This document shows, piece after piece, positions 1-9,177 of a stretch of 64,000 bases of DNA. This stretch comes from CBDAPE01 sp965198325. GTDB taxonomy: Bacteria > Pseudomonadota > Alphaproteobacteria > UBA828 > JAPUJA01. How positions within the stretch are numbered: the stretch's first letter is position 1; every line of letters begins with the position of its first letter. The stretch lies in NCBI GenBank assembly GCA_965198325.1, contig CBDAPE010000019.1, positions 655,220 through 719,219 of the forward strand, in the 5' to 3' direction. The notes under the pieces are model-generated. The model made no database searches and was not told where the DNA came from. It was given only the letters and a program-made list of their open reading frames with translations. Made by a program: the position numbers and the translations under genes.

Positions 1-1232
1 TCACGCAAATAACGCCGGGCCGCGAGGTCAAGCCGTCGCGCGACGAGGTCCTCGCGTAACGTGTCTTCGTCGACCGTCGGCCCGCTTTCCTCTTTCCGAT
101 CGCAGACCATGAAGACGTGATAACCGTTGGCCGTTCGAACCGGCGCGCTTGCGATCCCGATTGACAGGGGCGTCACCGCTTGACGGATCTCGGGCGGCAG
201 GTCGGCGAGCCTGACTGTGCCGAGATCGCCCGACATGGAGTTCTCCAAGATTTCCGAAAGCCGGCGCATGTCGTCACAGCTGCGAACCGTCGATTGAATC
301 TCCCGTGCGAAATCAAGTTGTTCCGCATCCTCGCTCGCTGGAGCACCGGCTGCGACAGGCAGCAGAGCCTGAACCAGCTCGACCTCGACCGTGCCGCCGG
401 TCTCGCTGACAGGATCTTCACGGGCCAGTAACTTGAGAATGTGAAAGCCTTCCACAGATCGGACCGGTTCCGAGATTTCTCCCGGTTGCAACGTCACGAC
501 CCGCGCGGCAATCTCCGGCGCTAGTTGGCCCGCCTGCACCCAGCCGAGATCGCCACCGACGGCTGCCGTCGCATTTTGCGAGAACTGACGCGCGAACGCG
601 GTGAAGTCGACATTGGACGCCTGGAGTTGGCGCGCGAGATTTTGCGCATCGATTGCGACGCTGGCTTCCTGGTTTGCCGCCGGAACTCCGAGAAAAATTT
701 CGGCGATCCGATAGGTCGGCTGATTTAGGCCGGCTTCGTACCGTTGCCGGGAGGCGTCGATTTCCTCGGGCCCAATGACGACGCTGGGACCCAGCCGAAG
801 GCGCACGACCGTTCCCCAGGTAATCTGAGCCCTGATCTGTGCAAGGGCGGATTCGCGATTCAAACGGCTCGAGTCCAGAAAGGTGAAGAAACTACCGGGT
901 GGTGCACCACTGTCCGCTTCGATCGATGCGACGGCGCGCTCCATCTGGCTTTCGCTGACCTCGATATCGAGCCGGGTTGCCTCCTGCAACTGCAGCTGTT
1001 CAGTGATCAGGTTCTGGAGCACCCGCGGCGCGATCTCGCGGCGGATTTCGGACGAATTTTCCAGACCGGTCGTCGCGACCACGAGATCAATCCGGCTGAG
1101 CAGGTCATAAACCGAAATCACCTCGTCGTTGACGACCGCGGCGATACGCTGGAGATCCTGCGCTTTGACCGACGGGGCGTTGAGCAGCGCGAACGCTGTA
1201 ACAATCGCCAAAAGGATCGTCTTCGGTTGCAC
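1..1232 (-). CDS. surA: Periplasmic peptidyl-prolyl isomerase/chaperone SurA (3' end outside window)
   Basis: My reading of the minus strand gives a GTG start preceded by AAGGA, then a hydrophobic signal segment (ILLAIVTAFALL) ending at VKAQ. After it comes a SurA-type N-terminal chaperone domain (RIAAVVNDEVISVYDL) and two parvulin-like segments, the first with GGDLGWVQAGQLAPEI and the second with SGDLGTVRLADLPPEI. SurA escorts unfolded outer-membrane proteins through the periplasm, and LptD is a known client. It is the last gene seen of the lptF-lptG-lptD-surA operon, 91 bases after lptD. The C-terminus lies beyond base 1, so the gene is cut by the window and not necessarily truncated in the genome. 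Confidence 0.93.
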   Translation of the reverse strand, partial: MQPKTILLAIVTAFALLNAPSVKAQDLQRIAAVVNDEVISVYDLLSRIDLVVATTGLENSSEIRREIAPRVLQNLITEQLQLQEATRLDIEVSESQMERAVASIEADSGAPPGSFFTFLDSSRLNRESALAQIRAQITWGTVVRLRLGPSVVIGPEEIDASRQRYEAGLNQPTYRIAEIFLGVPAANQEASVAIDAQNLARQLQASNVDFTAFARQFSQNATAAVGGDLGWVQAGQLAPEIAARVVTLQPGEISEPVRSVEGFHILKLLAREDPVSETGGTVEVELVQALLPVAAGAPASEDAEQLDFAREIQSTVRSCDDMRRLSEILENSMSGDLGTVRLADLPPEIRQAVTPLSIGIASAPVRTANGYHVFMVCDRKEESGPTVDEDTLREDLVARRLDLAARRYLR

Positions 1233-1323
1233 GGCCTGTTCCTTAAATCCGCGTATTGGCGCCGACGGTTATATAGCGGCTTAAGGGCATCGCTCTCAAA
1301 TCCTAAATCTGCTGCGCTTGGCG

Positions 1324-3471
1324 CTAGCCCAGGTTCTTGAACTGGATTGTGAATAAGATCGACGTTTCCGGGTCCACATCCCTGTCTTCCGTAAAGCTTC
1401 GGTTGGCGCGGACCCGGAACAACAGACATTCGTCTTCATAGAGAAGTGTCGCGCCCGAATTCAATGAACCGCCGTCATCGACCAGGTTTCGCCGGTGGTC
1501 AATGGTCAAATCCCACGACCCGGTTAAGGCTACGGTCCCCGCCACCGTCAGCTCCTCGCGATTCGCAAACGCGTCGATATTGCTGCCTTCGGAACTGAGT
1601 TGAACGTAGCTGAGGCTCAGCCGCAAATATGACGGCCCGATGGCGGCGCTTACTTCGTTACGCTGCGCCGTGAAATTCCTGCGATTGAGGCGAAAGCGAT
1701 AGTTGACGTCCAGATAATCCGCCGGTGTCACAGATAACCGGCCCACATAGTCCGAGAAACTATCCTCGAGCCCGGTGCCGGTCCCAAATGTGCTGTCGTC
1801 CTTGAGCCGAACGGTCTGGCCAAGCAGTGCCGTCGTCCGACCACCACTTGTCCCGTATAGACCCCAGCGGATGCCGTAGTTGACCCGCGGGCCGCCTTCG
1901 ATCCGATCCAGGCCCGTAAAGCGGTTCGAACTGAACAGGTTTGTGTCGTCGAACTCGAAATCCTGACTGTCTTCGTTCGGGATCTTGTCGAGATTGCCGC
2001 CGTAAGGGCTGACAATAGCCGTGACGATGGGTTCGACGATTTGGCGGACCGTGCCGTGTTCTGCCATCCAGGGATAGCGCCAGCCGAGGGTGAATTCAGG
2101 AACGACCCGGCCGGTCACGCCGTTGAGCGAGGTCGTGGCGGGGTCCTCGGGGTTGGCAACGTCGTTGACCCAGTACAGATCGCCCCGCAGGGTCATCGAA
2201 AAGTCATAGATGTCGCCGGATGCGCCCACATGGCTCGCATACCAGCCCGCCTTGGCCGACAGGCGTCGGCTGTCGGCCCCCTCGCTGCGCGCCAGGACGA
2301 GCCCGCTCGCTTCGGCGCTCCACCAGGTGCCAGCGGAACTCGGATCGCTCAAGAATTGATAGTCGAAGGTCGGCAGGATCAGGGGAATTTCGCCCGGGTC
2401 ATCATTTTCTTCGAGACCCTGAAACCAATAGCCCGCCAGGGACGTGAAGCGTCGTCCGTCCTGTCCCTGCAAATAGAGGTCCGTCGTCAGCGTGTCCTCT
2501 CCGCCGAAGCCATAGCGGCTCCGATAGGTGTCGTCGGTGGCTCGGGACAAATCGAAGCCCCATAGCCAAGTTTGGCTGAGCGCAAATCGCCCGTCGCCTT
2601 CGACATGGCCGCGCGTTTCTTCGCCGCCCCTGAGTTCGCCGTCGTCGTCCCGACGGTCGACATGGGTCCAGCTGCCCGCCAAACGGTAGATCCCGTTGCC
2701 CGTGTGCTCGCGGTATTCACCCGCAAGCACGACACCCTCCTTCGAGGTAAACAACGGCGAAAACGTGAAGTCGCGATGAGGCTGGATGTTCCAGAAATAC
2801 GGCGTCGTGAACTTGAATCCGAGCGAACTGGAGCTGCCGTAGGTCGGCGCCAGAAATCCGCTCTTGCGCTCCACCGAAGGGTCGGGGTGGGAAAAGTAAG
2901 GCGTATACAAGACCGGCAGGCCGAACATTTCGAGGAAGGCGTCGGAATATTCGATCGTTCGGTCTTCCTGATCGTGGACGACCCGAATGGCCTTGATCTG
3001 CCACAGCGGAGCCCGATCGGGATCATCGGGACAAAGATCGCAGGGCGAATAGACGGCCTTGCGCATTTCGCTGCGGTTACCGTCGGAGCGTCGAGCGCCA
3101 TTGGCCGCCATGCGGGACCGGTCGCTCATCAGGAGTCGGATGCCCGTTACCACGCCGTTCTTCATCCCGTCGGTTAATTCGACCTCGTCGGCGAACAGGA
3201 CCTCGCCCGTCGGCTCCAGAATTGCGACGTTGCCGATAGCTGTAACGATATCGCGGCGCTGGCTATAGACCACCTGATCGGCCAATAGAATTCGTGGGCC
3301 GTGGGCGATCTCCACATGACCCTGTGCCGTCACAATGTCGGCATTCTCGTCATAGGTGAGCCAGTCAGCACTGAGCAGCAGGGGCTCGGCGGGATCCTGC
3401 ACCTGTTGCGCGTCGGCGCTGGACCAGATCAAGAGAGTCGCGAGCAAGCCAGCCGCGAAAGCACGTCGCAC
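1324..3471 (-). CDS. lptD: LPS-assembly outer-membrane protein LptD
   Basis: 715 residues: a signal peptide of about 21 residues (LLATLLIWSSADA), an LptA/OstA-like periplasmic jellyroll domain (about 30-170), then a long aromatic-rich beta-barrel region ending in IQFKNLG. LptD with the lipoprotein LptE inserts LPS in the outer leaflet. Cysteines are few: a C-x2-C pair near 144-147 and one near residue 682. This differs from the four-cysteine pattern of E. coli, so the disulphide scheme is probably reduced, as in other alphaproteobacteria. It starts 6 bases after the lptG stop, which indicates one transcript with lptF, lptG and surA. Confidence 0.95.
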   Translation of the reverse strand: MRRAFAAGLLATLLIWSSADAQQVQDPAEPLLLSADWLTYDENADIVTAQGHVEIAHGPRILLADQVVYSQRRDIVTAIGNVAILEPTGEVLFADEVELTDGMKNGVVTGIRLLMSDRSRMAANGARRSDGNRSEMRKAVYSPCDLCPDDPDRAPLWQIKAIRVVHDQEDRTIEYSDAFLEMFGLPVLYTPYFSHPDPSVERKSGFLAPTYGSSSSLGFKFTTPYFWNIQPHRDFTFSPLFTSKEGVVLAGEYREHTGNGIYRLAGSWTHVDRRDDDGELRGGEETRGHVEGDGRFALSQTWLWGFDLSRATDDTYRSRYGFGGEDTLTTDLYLQGQDGRRFTSLAGYWFQGLEENDDPGEIPLILPTFDYQFLSDPSSAGTWWSAEASGLVLARSEGADSRRLSAKAGWYASHVGASGDIYDFSMTLRGDLYWVNDVANPEDPATTSLNGVTGRVVPEFTLGWRYPWMAEHGTVRQIVEPIVTAIVSPYGGNLDKIPNEDSQDFEFDDTNLFSSNRFTGLDRIEGGPRVNYGIRWGLYGTSGGRTTALLGQTVRLKDDSTFGTGTGLEDSFSDYVGRLSVTPADYLDVNYRFRLNRRNFTAQRNEVSAAIGPSYLRLSLSYVQLSSEGSNIDAFANREELTVAGTVALTGSWDLTIDHRRNLVDDGGSLNSGATLLYEDECLLFRVRANRSFTEDRDVDPETSILFTIQFKNLG

Positions 3472-3477
3472 AGCGCG

Positions 3478-4572
3478 TTATCCGTCTTCCAGATGGAACA
3501 GCAGGCCGACCCCGAGGAGGGTGCAGATACCCGCCGGGGTCCATGCCGCGAGAGCCGGCGGTATCTTGCCCGACAGGCCGAGAGCCAGCACGACGTCGGA
3601 AAGAAAATAAAATACAAAGCCGGTCAACACACCCGCCGCGATGAGCAAGCCGGTGCCGCCCCGTCGCGTCAGCCGAAGTGAAAAACTTGCTCCGATGACG
3701 ACCATCGCGCAGAGCAGCAGTGGCGCCGAGAGCAAGGCATACCAGTGGATTCGGTGCTTGACGGCCGAGAATCCGGCTTCCTCCAAAATCTTGATGAACC
3801 CGGGGAGTTCCCAGAACGAAAGGGTCTCGGGCGAGGCGAAGCTATCGTGAATCTGCTCAAGGGTGAGATCGGTTTTCAACTCGTAGCGGTCGACGAATTC
3901 AGCAGGTTGATCGGGCGCCGTCAGCGCCGCCTCGCGCAAATCCCAATACCCTGTCTCGAGCTTCGCGCTTACCGCGTCGATCCGCCCCACGAATCGATCG
4001 GTGTCCTCGAACAGAAAGATAATGACGTCGTGAAGCACGGTGTCCGGTTCGGTGACCCGTCGGGCGTGAATCACAGATTCACCGTTGGCTTCCGCCTGGC
4101 GCAGCCACAGCCCCGAAGATGAAATCGCGAGGAGGCTGGCTTGCTTGCGCAAATACTTCGCCTCCATCTGCTCGTAGCGCGAGACCATGGCCGAGGCGAG
4201 CGGGTTATAGACGGTAATGACCACAGAGCCGATAAGGAAAGCGAGAACCACGGCGGGAAGCATGAACTGCCACACCGAAACCCCGGCAGCCCGTGCAACG
4301 ACAAGCTCGTGGCTCCGGGTCAAACGAGAAAAACAGAGGATACCCCCGATCAGGATGGCGAACGGGATCGCCTTCTGGGCCATCAAAGGCAGTTTGAAGA
4401 ATGCCATCAGGACGATCGATCCCAGGTCCGCTGACTCCTTGGAGGCGCCGCGTCTCAGCAGTTCGACCAGATCGAACACGAAGATCGTTGCCACGAAGAC
4501 CAGAAAAACCATGCCGATCCAGAAGAGGAACTGGCGTCCGAAATAAATCGACAGGGTTGCCGACAATTTCAT
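3478..4572 (-). CDS. lptG: LPS export ABC transporter permease LptG
   Basis: 364 residues of the LptF/LptG (YjgP/YjgQ) family. It has an N-terminal transmembrane segment (FLFWIGMVFLVFVATIFVF), two further segments around residues 60-115, a periplasmic beta-jellyroll domain in the middle, and three C-terminal membrane segments. LptF and LptG form the inner-membrane channel driven by LptB that lifts LPS onto the LptA bridge. The order lptF then lptG with a 28-base gap is the usual one. LptB and LptC are not in the window. Family assignment is firm; LptG rather than LptF follows from order and from the sequence of the upstream gene. Confidence 0.93.
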   Translation of the reverse strand: MKLSATLSIYFGRQFLFWIGMVFLVFVATIFVFDLVELLRRGASKESADLGSIVLMAFFKLPLMAQKAIPFAILIGGILCFSRLTRSHELVVARAAGVSVWQFMLPAVVLAFLIGSVVITVYNPLASAMVSRYEQMEAKYLRKQASLLAISSSGLWLRQAEANGESVIHARRVTEPDTVLHDVIIFLFEDTDRFVGRIDAVSAKLETGYWDLREAALTAPDQPAEFVDRYELKTDLTLEQIHDSFASPETLSFWELPGFIKILEEAGFSAVKHRIHWYALLSAPLLLCAMVVIGASFSLRLTRRGGTGLLIAAGVLTGFVFYFLSDVVLALGLSGKIPPALAAWTPAGICTLLGVGLLFHLEDG

Positions 4573-4600
4573 GGCGTGCGTCCGTCTGTCGTGTTGGGCG

Positions 4601-5734
4601 TCATGACGCTTCCGTCCCGGTCGCGGTGCGCCGGCCGAGCCAGCGTGGTCGACGATTTGTCGGTCGCACCATGAGATACCAGCCTAGGCCGATCGCGGCG
4701 AGGGGGTTGAGATACATGAACAGGGTGAGCGCGCTGCTTTTTGCTACGACACTGACTAAGCCGAGGCCGATTGCCTCGAACAGGAATGCCGCCATGATCG
4801 CCGCTAGGACTCGTCGCCAGTGGCCGCGCCGCGAGAATTCACCCGACAGCATGGCGCCCAACGCAATGCAGACCAAGGCGATCGAATAGAGCGGCGCCAC
4901 CAGCCGTTGGTGGGCCTCCGCCCAGAATGTACCAATGTTGTTCTGATCGTTCTCGTCTTCGGTGGGATTGAACAGTTCGTGCAAATAGCGTTCGCGGCCT
5001 TCTCGCCAGCGCTTCTTTTTGCCCGGTGCGAGCTGGCCAAGGTCGAGCGTGTAGCGGTCAAAATAGAGCAGCGAGAGTTGGCCCCGTTCCGCCTCGATCT
5101 GCTGACGGTTGCCGTTGATCATGACGAAGCGCGGTCCGCTGTCCGTATTCACGAGCGTGCCTCGCTCGGCCATCATGGTCACCGACTCGCCATAGATTCG
5201 GTTATCGTGAACCAGAATGCCGAGCAACTCGCCGTCGCTGCGCCGGGCCCGGACGTAGACGGTGAGATCGTCGACGACCGTGGTGAACACGCCTTCCTGC
5301 AGCAGGATGCCCGAGAAGTCGCTGCGGAGGTTGAACTGGCGGTCCTTGAAATCGCGGAAGCTCGTCGGCGTGAAATAAAGCGTCATGCTGTATAGCAACA
5401 GCATCATGATGCCAGCGACGGCGAGCGGTGGGATGGCCAATTGGGAATGACTGATGCCGCTCGCCTTCAGGCTGATCAGCTCGCTGTCGTTGATCAGCTT
5501 GTTGTAGGTATAGAGCACGGCGGCAAACAGCGACATCGGCGCGATCACGGTGAAGAATGATGGCAGCAGGAGCAGCGTCAGGTAGAGAAACGAGTTGATC
5601 GACAGGCCCTTGTTGACGATCAGATCGACAAAGCGTAGAGACTGAGTAAGCCAGACAACCGCCGTGAGTCCGAGGAGGATGAACACCAGCGGGCCGACCA
5701 ACTGGCGCAGGATATACCAACCGTAGCGTCGCAT
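4601..5734 (-). CDS. lptF: LPS export ABC transporter permease LptF
   Basis: 377 residues when started at the ATG that gives MRRYGWYILRQLVGP, the typical LptF beginning. The open frame runs 80 codons further upstream, but that part is low-complexity arginine-rich and would overlap the divergent pepA, so it is rejected. An N-terminal membrane segment (LVFILLGLTAVVWL), the conserved LLLPSFFTVIAPMSLF segment, a periplasmic jellyroll and three C-terminal membrane segments are visible. It is the first gene of the lptF-lptG-lptD-surA operon. The 131 bases between it and pepA must hold two divergent promoters. Confidence 0.94.
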   Translation of the reverse strand: MRRYGWYILRQLVGPLVFILLGLTAVVWLTQSLRFVDLIVNKGLSINSFLYLTLLLLPSFFTVIAPMSLFAAVLYTYNKLINDSELISLKASGISHSQLAIPPLAVAGIMMLLLYSMTLYFTPTSFRDFKDRQFNLRSDFSGILLQEGVFTTVVDDLTVYVRARRSDGELLGILVHDNRIYGESVTMMAERGTLVNTDSGPRFVMINGNRQQIEAERGQLSLLYFDRYTLDLGQLAPGKKKRWREGRERYLHELFNPTEDENDQNNIGTFWAEAHQRLVAPLYSIALVCIALGAMLSGEFSRRGHWRRVLAAIMAAFLFEAIGLGLVSVVAKSSALTLFMYLNPLAAIGLGWYLMVRPTNRRPRWLGRRTATGTEAS

Positions 5735-5865
5735 GCTGGCGCAGTATAGCCGCAGGGATGCGTCGGGGCACAGGGTGAAAAAGAAGACATCCGTGTCTCT
5801 TTTGGAGTTCTTGGGGCGTCTGTTGTGGCCTCGGGCCGTCCGCCGCAAATCCACGTGAGGGAGCC

Positions 5866-7365
5866 ATGGACATCGCATTTTCCGAAATCGATCTGACTGC
5901 CGCACCAGCGCTCGTCGTCGGCGTGCTGGATGAGCGGATCCTGACGCCGAGTGCGGCTGCGGCCGACGCCGCAACCGATGGGGCGGTCAGCCGCGCTATC
6001 GAGAAGGGCCGGTTTACCGGCAAGAAGGACCAAACAATTGCGATTCCCGCACCCGCCGGGCTGGCCGTGGAGCGGATCGTCCTGTTGGGACTGGGCGATG
6101 CCTCGGCACTCGATGCATTGGCCGTCGAAGAAGTGGGCGGCGCGCTGCTGCCGACGCTCAACGGACAAGGTGCGGACGCAGCGGTCGTGGCGCTCGATCC
6201 GCTTGAGGGCTGTTCCCTCGATGCGCCGGCACTCGCCGCCCATCTAGCTTATGGCGCCCGGCTGCGCGGCTACCGGTTCGACAAATACCGCACCAAGGAA
6301 AAAGACGAGGACAAACCGACGCTCACGCGGCTTACGGCCATGTGTGCGGGCGTCGGGGCTGCTGAGCAGATCTACGGCGACCTTTCGCGAATCGCCGACG
6401 GCGTCGAATTTACTCGTAATTTGGTCTCCGAGCCCAGCAACGTGGTCTACCCCGAAAGCTTCGCCGAGCAAATCGAGGGCCTGTCCCCGCTCGGTATCGA
6501 CGTGGAAATCCTCGGCGAGGACGCGATGGGCGAGCTCGGCATGGGCTCGCTGCTTTCGGTCGGCCAAGGCAGTGCACGGGAGACCCGCCTCGCGGTGATG
6601 CGCTGGAACGGTGCGCCAGACGACGCGGATCAGACCCCTATCGCTTTCGTCGGCAAGGGGGTTACCTTCGATACCGGCGGCATCTCGCTGAAGCCCGCAT
6701 CCGGCATGGAGGGCATGAAATACGATATGGCGGGCGCGGGCTGCGTCGTCGGCCTGATGAATGCACTCGCCGGACGCAAGGCGCGTGTCAACGCAGTCGG
6801 TGTCGTCGGGTTGGTCGAGAACATGCCGTCTGGCAAGGCGACCCGCCCCGGCGATGTCGTTACGTCGATGTCGGGTCAGACCATCGAAATCATCAACACC
6901 GACGCCGAAGGTCGCCTCGTGCTGGCCGACGCGCTCTGGTACACCCACACCCGGTTCAAACCGCGTTTTATAGTCGACTTGGCAACGCTCACTGGCGCGA
7001 TCATCGTTTCGCTAGGCACCTATCAGGCCGGCTTGTTCACGAACGACGACGAGCTGGCAGCGCGCATCATGGCGGCGGGCAAGAGCGTCGGCGAGAACGC
7101 TTGGCGAATGCCTCTGGGCGAGAAGTACGATAAGGATATCAATTCCGAAATTGCCGATATGAAAAATGTCGGTAAGGGCCGCGAAGCGGGCAGCATCACG
7201 GCGGCGCAGTTCCTGCAGCGCTTCGTCGATGAGGCGCCCTGGGCTCATCTCGACATCGCCGGCATGGCCTGGGCCAAGAAAGATACGGCTCTGGTTCCCA
7301 CTGGCGCGACGGGATTCGGTGTGCGTCTGCTTGATCGTCTCGTCACCGATCACTACGAGAGCTGA
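5866..7365 (+). CDS. pepA: Cytosolic leucyl aminopeptidase PepA (M17)
   Basis: 499 residues, normal for M17 peptidases. The N-terminal macro-like domain is followed by the catalytic domain with the metal and substrate signature VGKGVTFDTGGISLKP (about residue 262) and the family hallmark NTDAEGRLVLADAL (about 344), which carries two metal-binding acids and the catalytic arginine. The enzyme is a two-metal hexameric aminopeptidase that removes N-terminal residues from peptides; in some bacteria it also binds DNA. holC starts 19 bases after its stop, a pairing common in proteobacteria. Confidence 0.96.
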   Translation: MDIAFSEIDLTAAPALVVGVLDERILTPSAAAADAATDGAVSRAIEKGRFTGKKDQTIAIPAPAGLAVERIVLLGLGDASALDALAVEEVGGALLPTLNGQGADAAVVALDPLEGCSLDAPALAAHLAYGARLRGYRFDKYRTKEKDEDKPTLTRLTAMCAGVGAAEQIYGDLSRIADGVEFTRNLVSEPSNVVYPESFAEQIEGLSPLGIDVEILGEDAMGELGMGSLLSVGQGSARETRLAVMRWNGAPDDADQTPIAFVGKGVTFDTGGISLKPASGMEGMKYDMAGAGCVVGLMNALAGRKARVNAVGVVGLVENMPSGKATRPGDVVTSMSGQTIEIINTDAEGRLVLADALWYTHTRFKPRFIVDLATLTGAIIVSLGTYQAGLFTNDDELAARIMAAGKSVGENAWRMPLGEKYDKDINSEIADMKNVGKGREAGSITAAQFLQRFVDEAPWAHLDIAGMAWAKKDTALVPTGATGFGVRLLDRLVTDHYES

Positions 7366-7384
7366 GCGGCTCTTGGCCCCCGTC

Positions 7385-7834
7385 GTGACTGAGATCGGCT
7401 TCTACCATCTGACGGCGACGCCCTTGGAGCGGGCCCTGCCGAAGCTTCTCGAAAAGGTCCGCGAGAGCGGTGCGCGTGCCGTCGTGATGGGTGGGTCTGC
7501 ACCGCGCATCGAATCCCTCGATACCGCGCTTTGGGTCTACAACCCCGACAACTTTCTCGCCCACGGCACAGCTGCCGCGGGCGACGCTGCACATCAGCCG
7601 GTCTATCTTACGGCCGATGAGGAGAACCCCAACGCAGCCACGGTTCTGTTGCTGGTCGATGGCGTTGACCCCGTCTTCGTGGGCGATTTCGAGCGCTGTC
7701 TCGATATCTTCGATGGTACCGACGCAGCTGCCGTCGCGGCCGCCCGGGACCACTGGCAGGCGCGCAAAGAAGCGGGGCATGGCGTGACCTACTGGAAGCA
7801 AGGTGCCGATGGCCATTGGGAGAAGGGGGCATGA
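7385..7834 (+). CDS. holC: DNA polymerase III chi subunit HolC
   Basis: 149 residues from a GTG start giving TEIGFYHLTATPLERALPKLLEK, the characteristic HolC opening. The open frame reaches back into pepA but that extension is not family-like. HolC belongs to the clamp-loader accessory pair chi-psi and links the replisome to single-strand DNA-binding protein. Later conserved features include the LWVYNPDNFLAHG segment and the PVYLT strand. It sits directly behind pepA on the same strand and is probably co-transcribed. Confidence 0.92.
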   Translation: MTEIGFYHLTATPLERALPKLLEKVRESGARAVVMGGSAPRIESLDTALWVYNPDNFLAHGTAAAGDAAHQPVYLTADEENPNAATVLLLVDGVDPVFVGDFERCLDIFDGTDAAAVAAARDHWQARKEAGHGVTYWKQGADGHWEKGA

Positions 7835-7862
7835 TGCTGGCGCCCGCGGATCGACGAAACTG

Positions 7863-9122
7863 ATGGACGCAATGCTCAACGCTGCCGCCGTCCTGCTCGG
7901 ACTCGCTGCGCTGTTCGGTTATCTCAATTTCAGGGTCCTGAAACTCCCCCAGCCAATCGGCCTCGTCGTCATCGCACTCTTGGCCTCGCTCGCTGCCATC
8001 GGGCTCGATGCGGCCATTCCTGCCCTCTCGCTCGCGGCGGGCTTGCGCGCGGCGGTGACCGGCCTGCATTTCTCCGAGGCCCTCATGCAGGGCATGCTGA
8101 GCTTCCTGCTGTTCGCCGGTGCGCTCCATGTGGACCTTGGCGCCCTCGCCGAACGCAAATGGATCATCGGCATCATGGCTACCCTTGGCGTGCTGCTCTC
8201 CACCGCTCTCGTCGGCCTGGGCGCATGGGGCCTGTTCAGCTTGCTCGGGATCGCCATGCCGCTGATCTATTGCCTGGTCTTCGGCGCGCTGATTTCCCCG
8301 ACCGATCCGGTCGCTGTGCTGGGCATCCTCAAATCCGTGAAGATCCCGAAGAGCCTGGAGGCCAAGATCGCGGGCGAAAGCCTGTTCAACGACGGCGTGG
8401 GCGTCGTCGTCTTCATCATTCTGGCAGCGATCGCACTGGGCGGCGGCCACGGCACGGACAGCTTGGGCGCCGGCGATATCGTCCTGCTCTTCGCCCAGGA
8501 GGCGGGCGGTGGCGTGGCGCTGGGGCTTGCCACGGGTCTCGTCGCGTTCTTTGCGATCCGCTCGATCGACGAGCACAACCTCGAGGTCATCATTACCCTG
8601 GCACTCGTCACGGTGACCTACCAGATCGCCCATGCGCTCCATCTTTCCGGACCCATCGCCGTGGTCGTCGCGGGCCTCCTGATCGGCAATCACGGCACCC
8701 GGCTCGCCATGAGCGAGAAAACCCGCGAGCATCTGACGAATTTCTGGACCCTGCTGGATGAAATCCTCAACGCTGTCCTGTTCCTGCTGATCGGCATTGA
8801 ACTGCTGATCATCCCGCTCGAGCTCTCGCCGGTGCTCGCCGCGTTGATCGCCATTCCCCTGGTCCTGGCGGCTCGCTTCGTCTCGGTGGCCCTGCCGCTC
8901 ACCCTGCTGGGCATCTTCCGGGAGTTCACTAGGGGCGCGCTGCCCGTACTCACCTGGGGCGGCATCAGGGGCGGCATCTCCGTTGCCCTGGTGCTCTCGC
9001 TTCCGGCGTCGAGCGAGCGCGACGTACTGCTCACGGTCTGCTACGGCATCGTGCTGTTCTCGATCATTGTTCAGGGGCTGACCATCGGGCCGCTCGCGAG
9101 GCGGGTCGTGGGCACAAAATAA
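7863..9122 (+). CDS. CPA1-family Na+/H+ (or K+/H+) antiporter
   Basis: 419 residues from the ATG giving MDAMLNAAAVLLG. About 12 hydrophobic segments are visible. The segments GALISPTDPVAVLGIL and AGESLFNDGVGVVVF are the classic CPA1/NhaP motifs; the Asp of FNDG is the ion-binding carboxylate of the family. The frame continues 20 codons upstream with a charged, unlike stretch overlapping holC, so the internal ATG is preferred. It exchanges cytoplasmic Na+ or K+ for protons at the inner membrane. Which cation cannot be read from sequence. Confidence 0.9.
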   Translation: MDAMLNAAAVLLGLAALFGYLNFRVLKLPQPIGLVVIALLASLAAIGLDAAIPALSLAAGLRAAVTGLHFSEALMQGMLSFLLFAGALHVDLGALAERKWIIGIMATLGVLLSTALVGLGAWGLFSLLGIAMPLIYCLVFGALISPTDPVAVLGILKSVKIPKSLEAKIAGESLFNDGVGVVVFIILAAIALGGGHGTDSLGAGDIVLLFAQEAGGGVALGLATGLVAFFAIRSIDEHNLEVIITLALVTVTYQIAHALHLSGPIAVVVAGLLIGNHGTRLAMSEKTREHLTNFWTLLDEILNAVLFLLIGIELLIIPLELSPVLAALIAIPLVLAARFVSVALPLTLLGIFREFTRGALPVLTWGGIRGGISVALVLSLPASSERDVLLTVCYGIVLFSIIVQGLTIGPLARRVVGTK

Positions 9123-9177
9123 TCCGCCTGAGTCTGCGGTTCAGCACAGAGCGCCGGCATGGTATCACTCCGGCGCC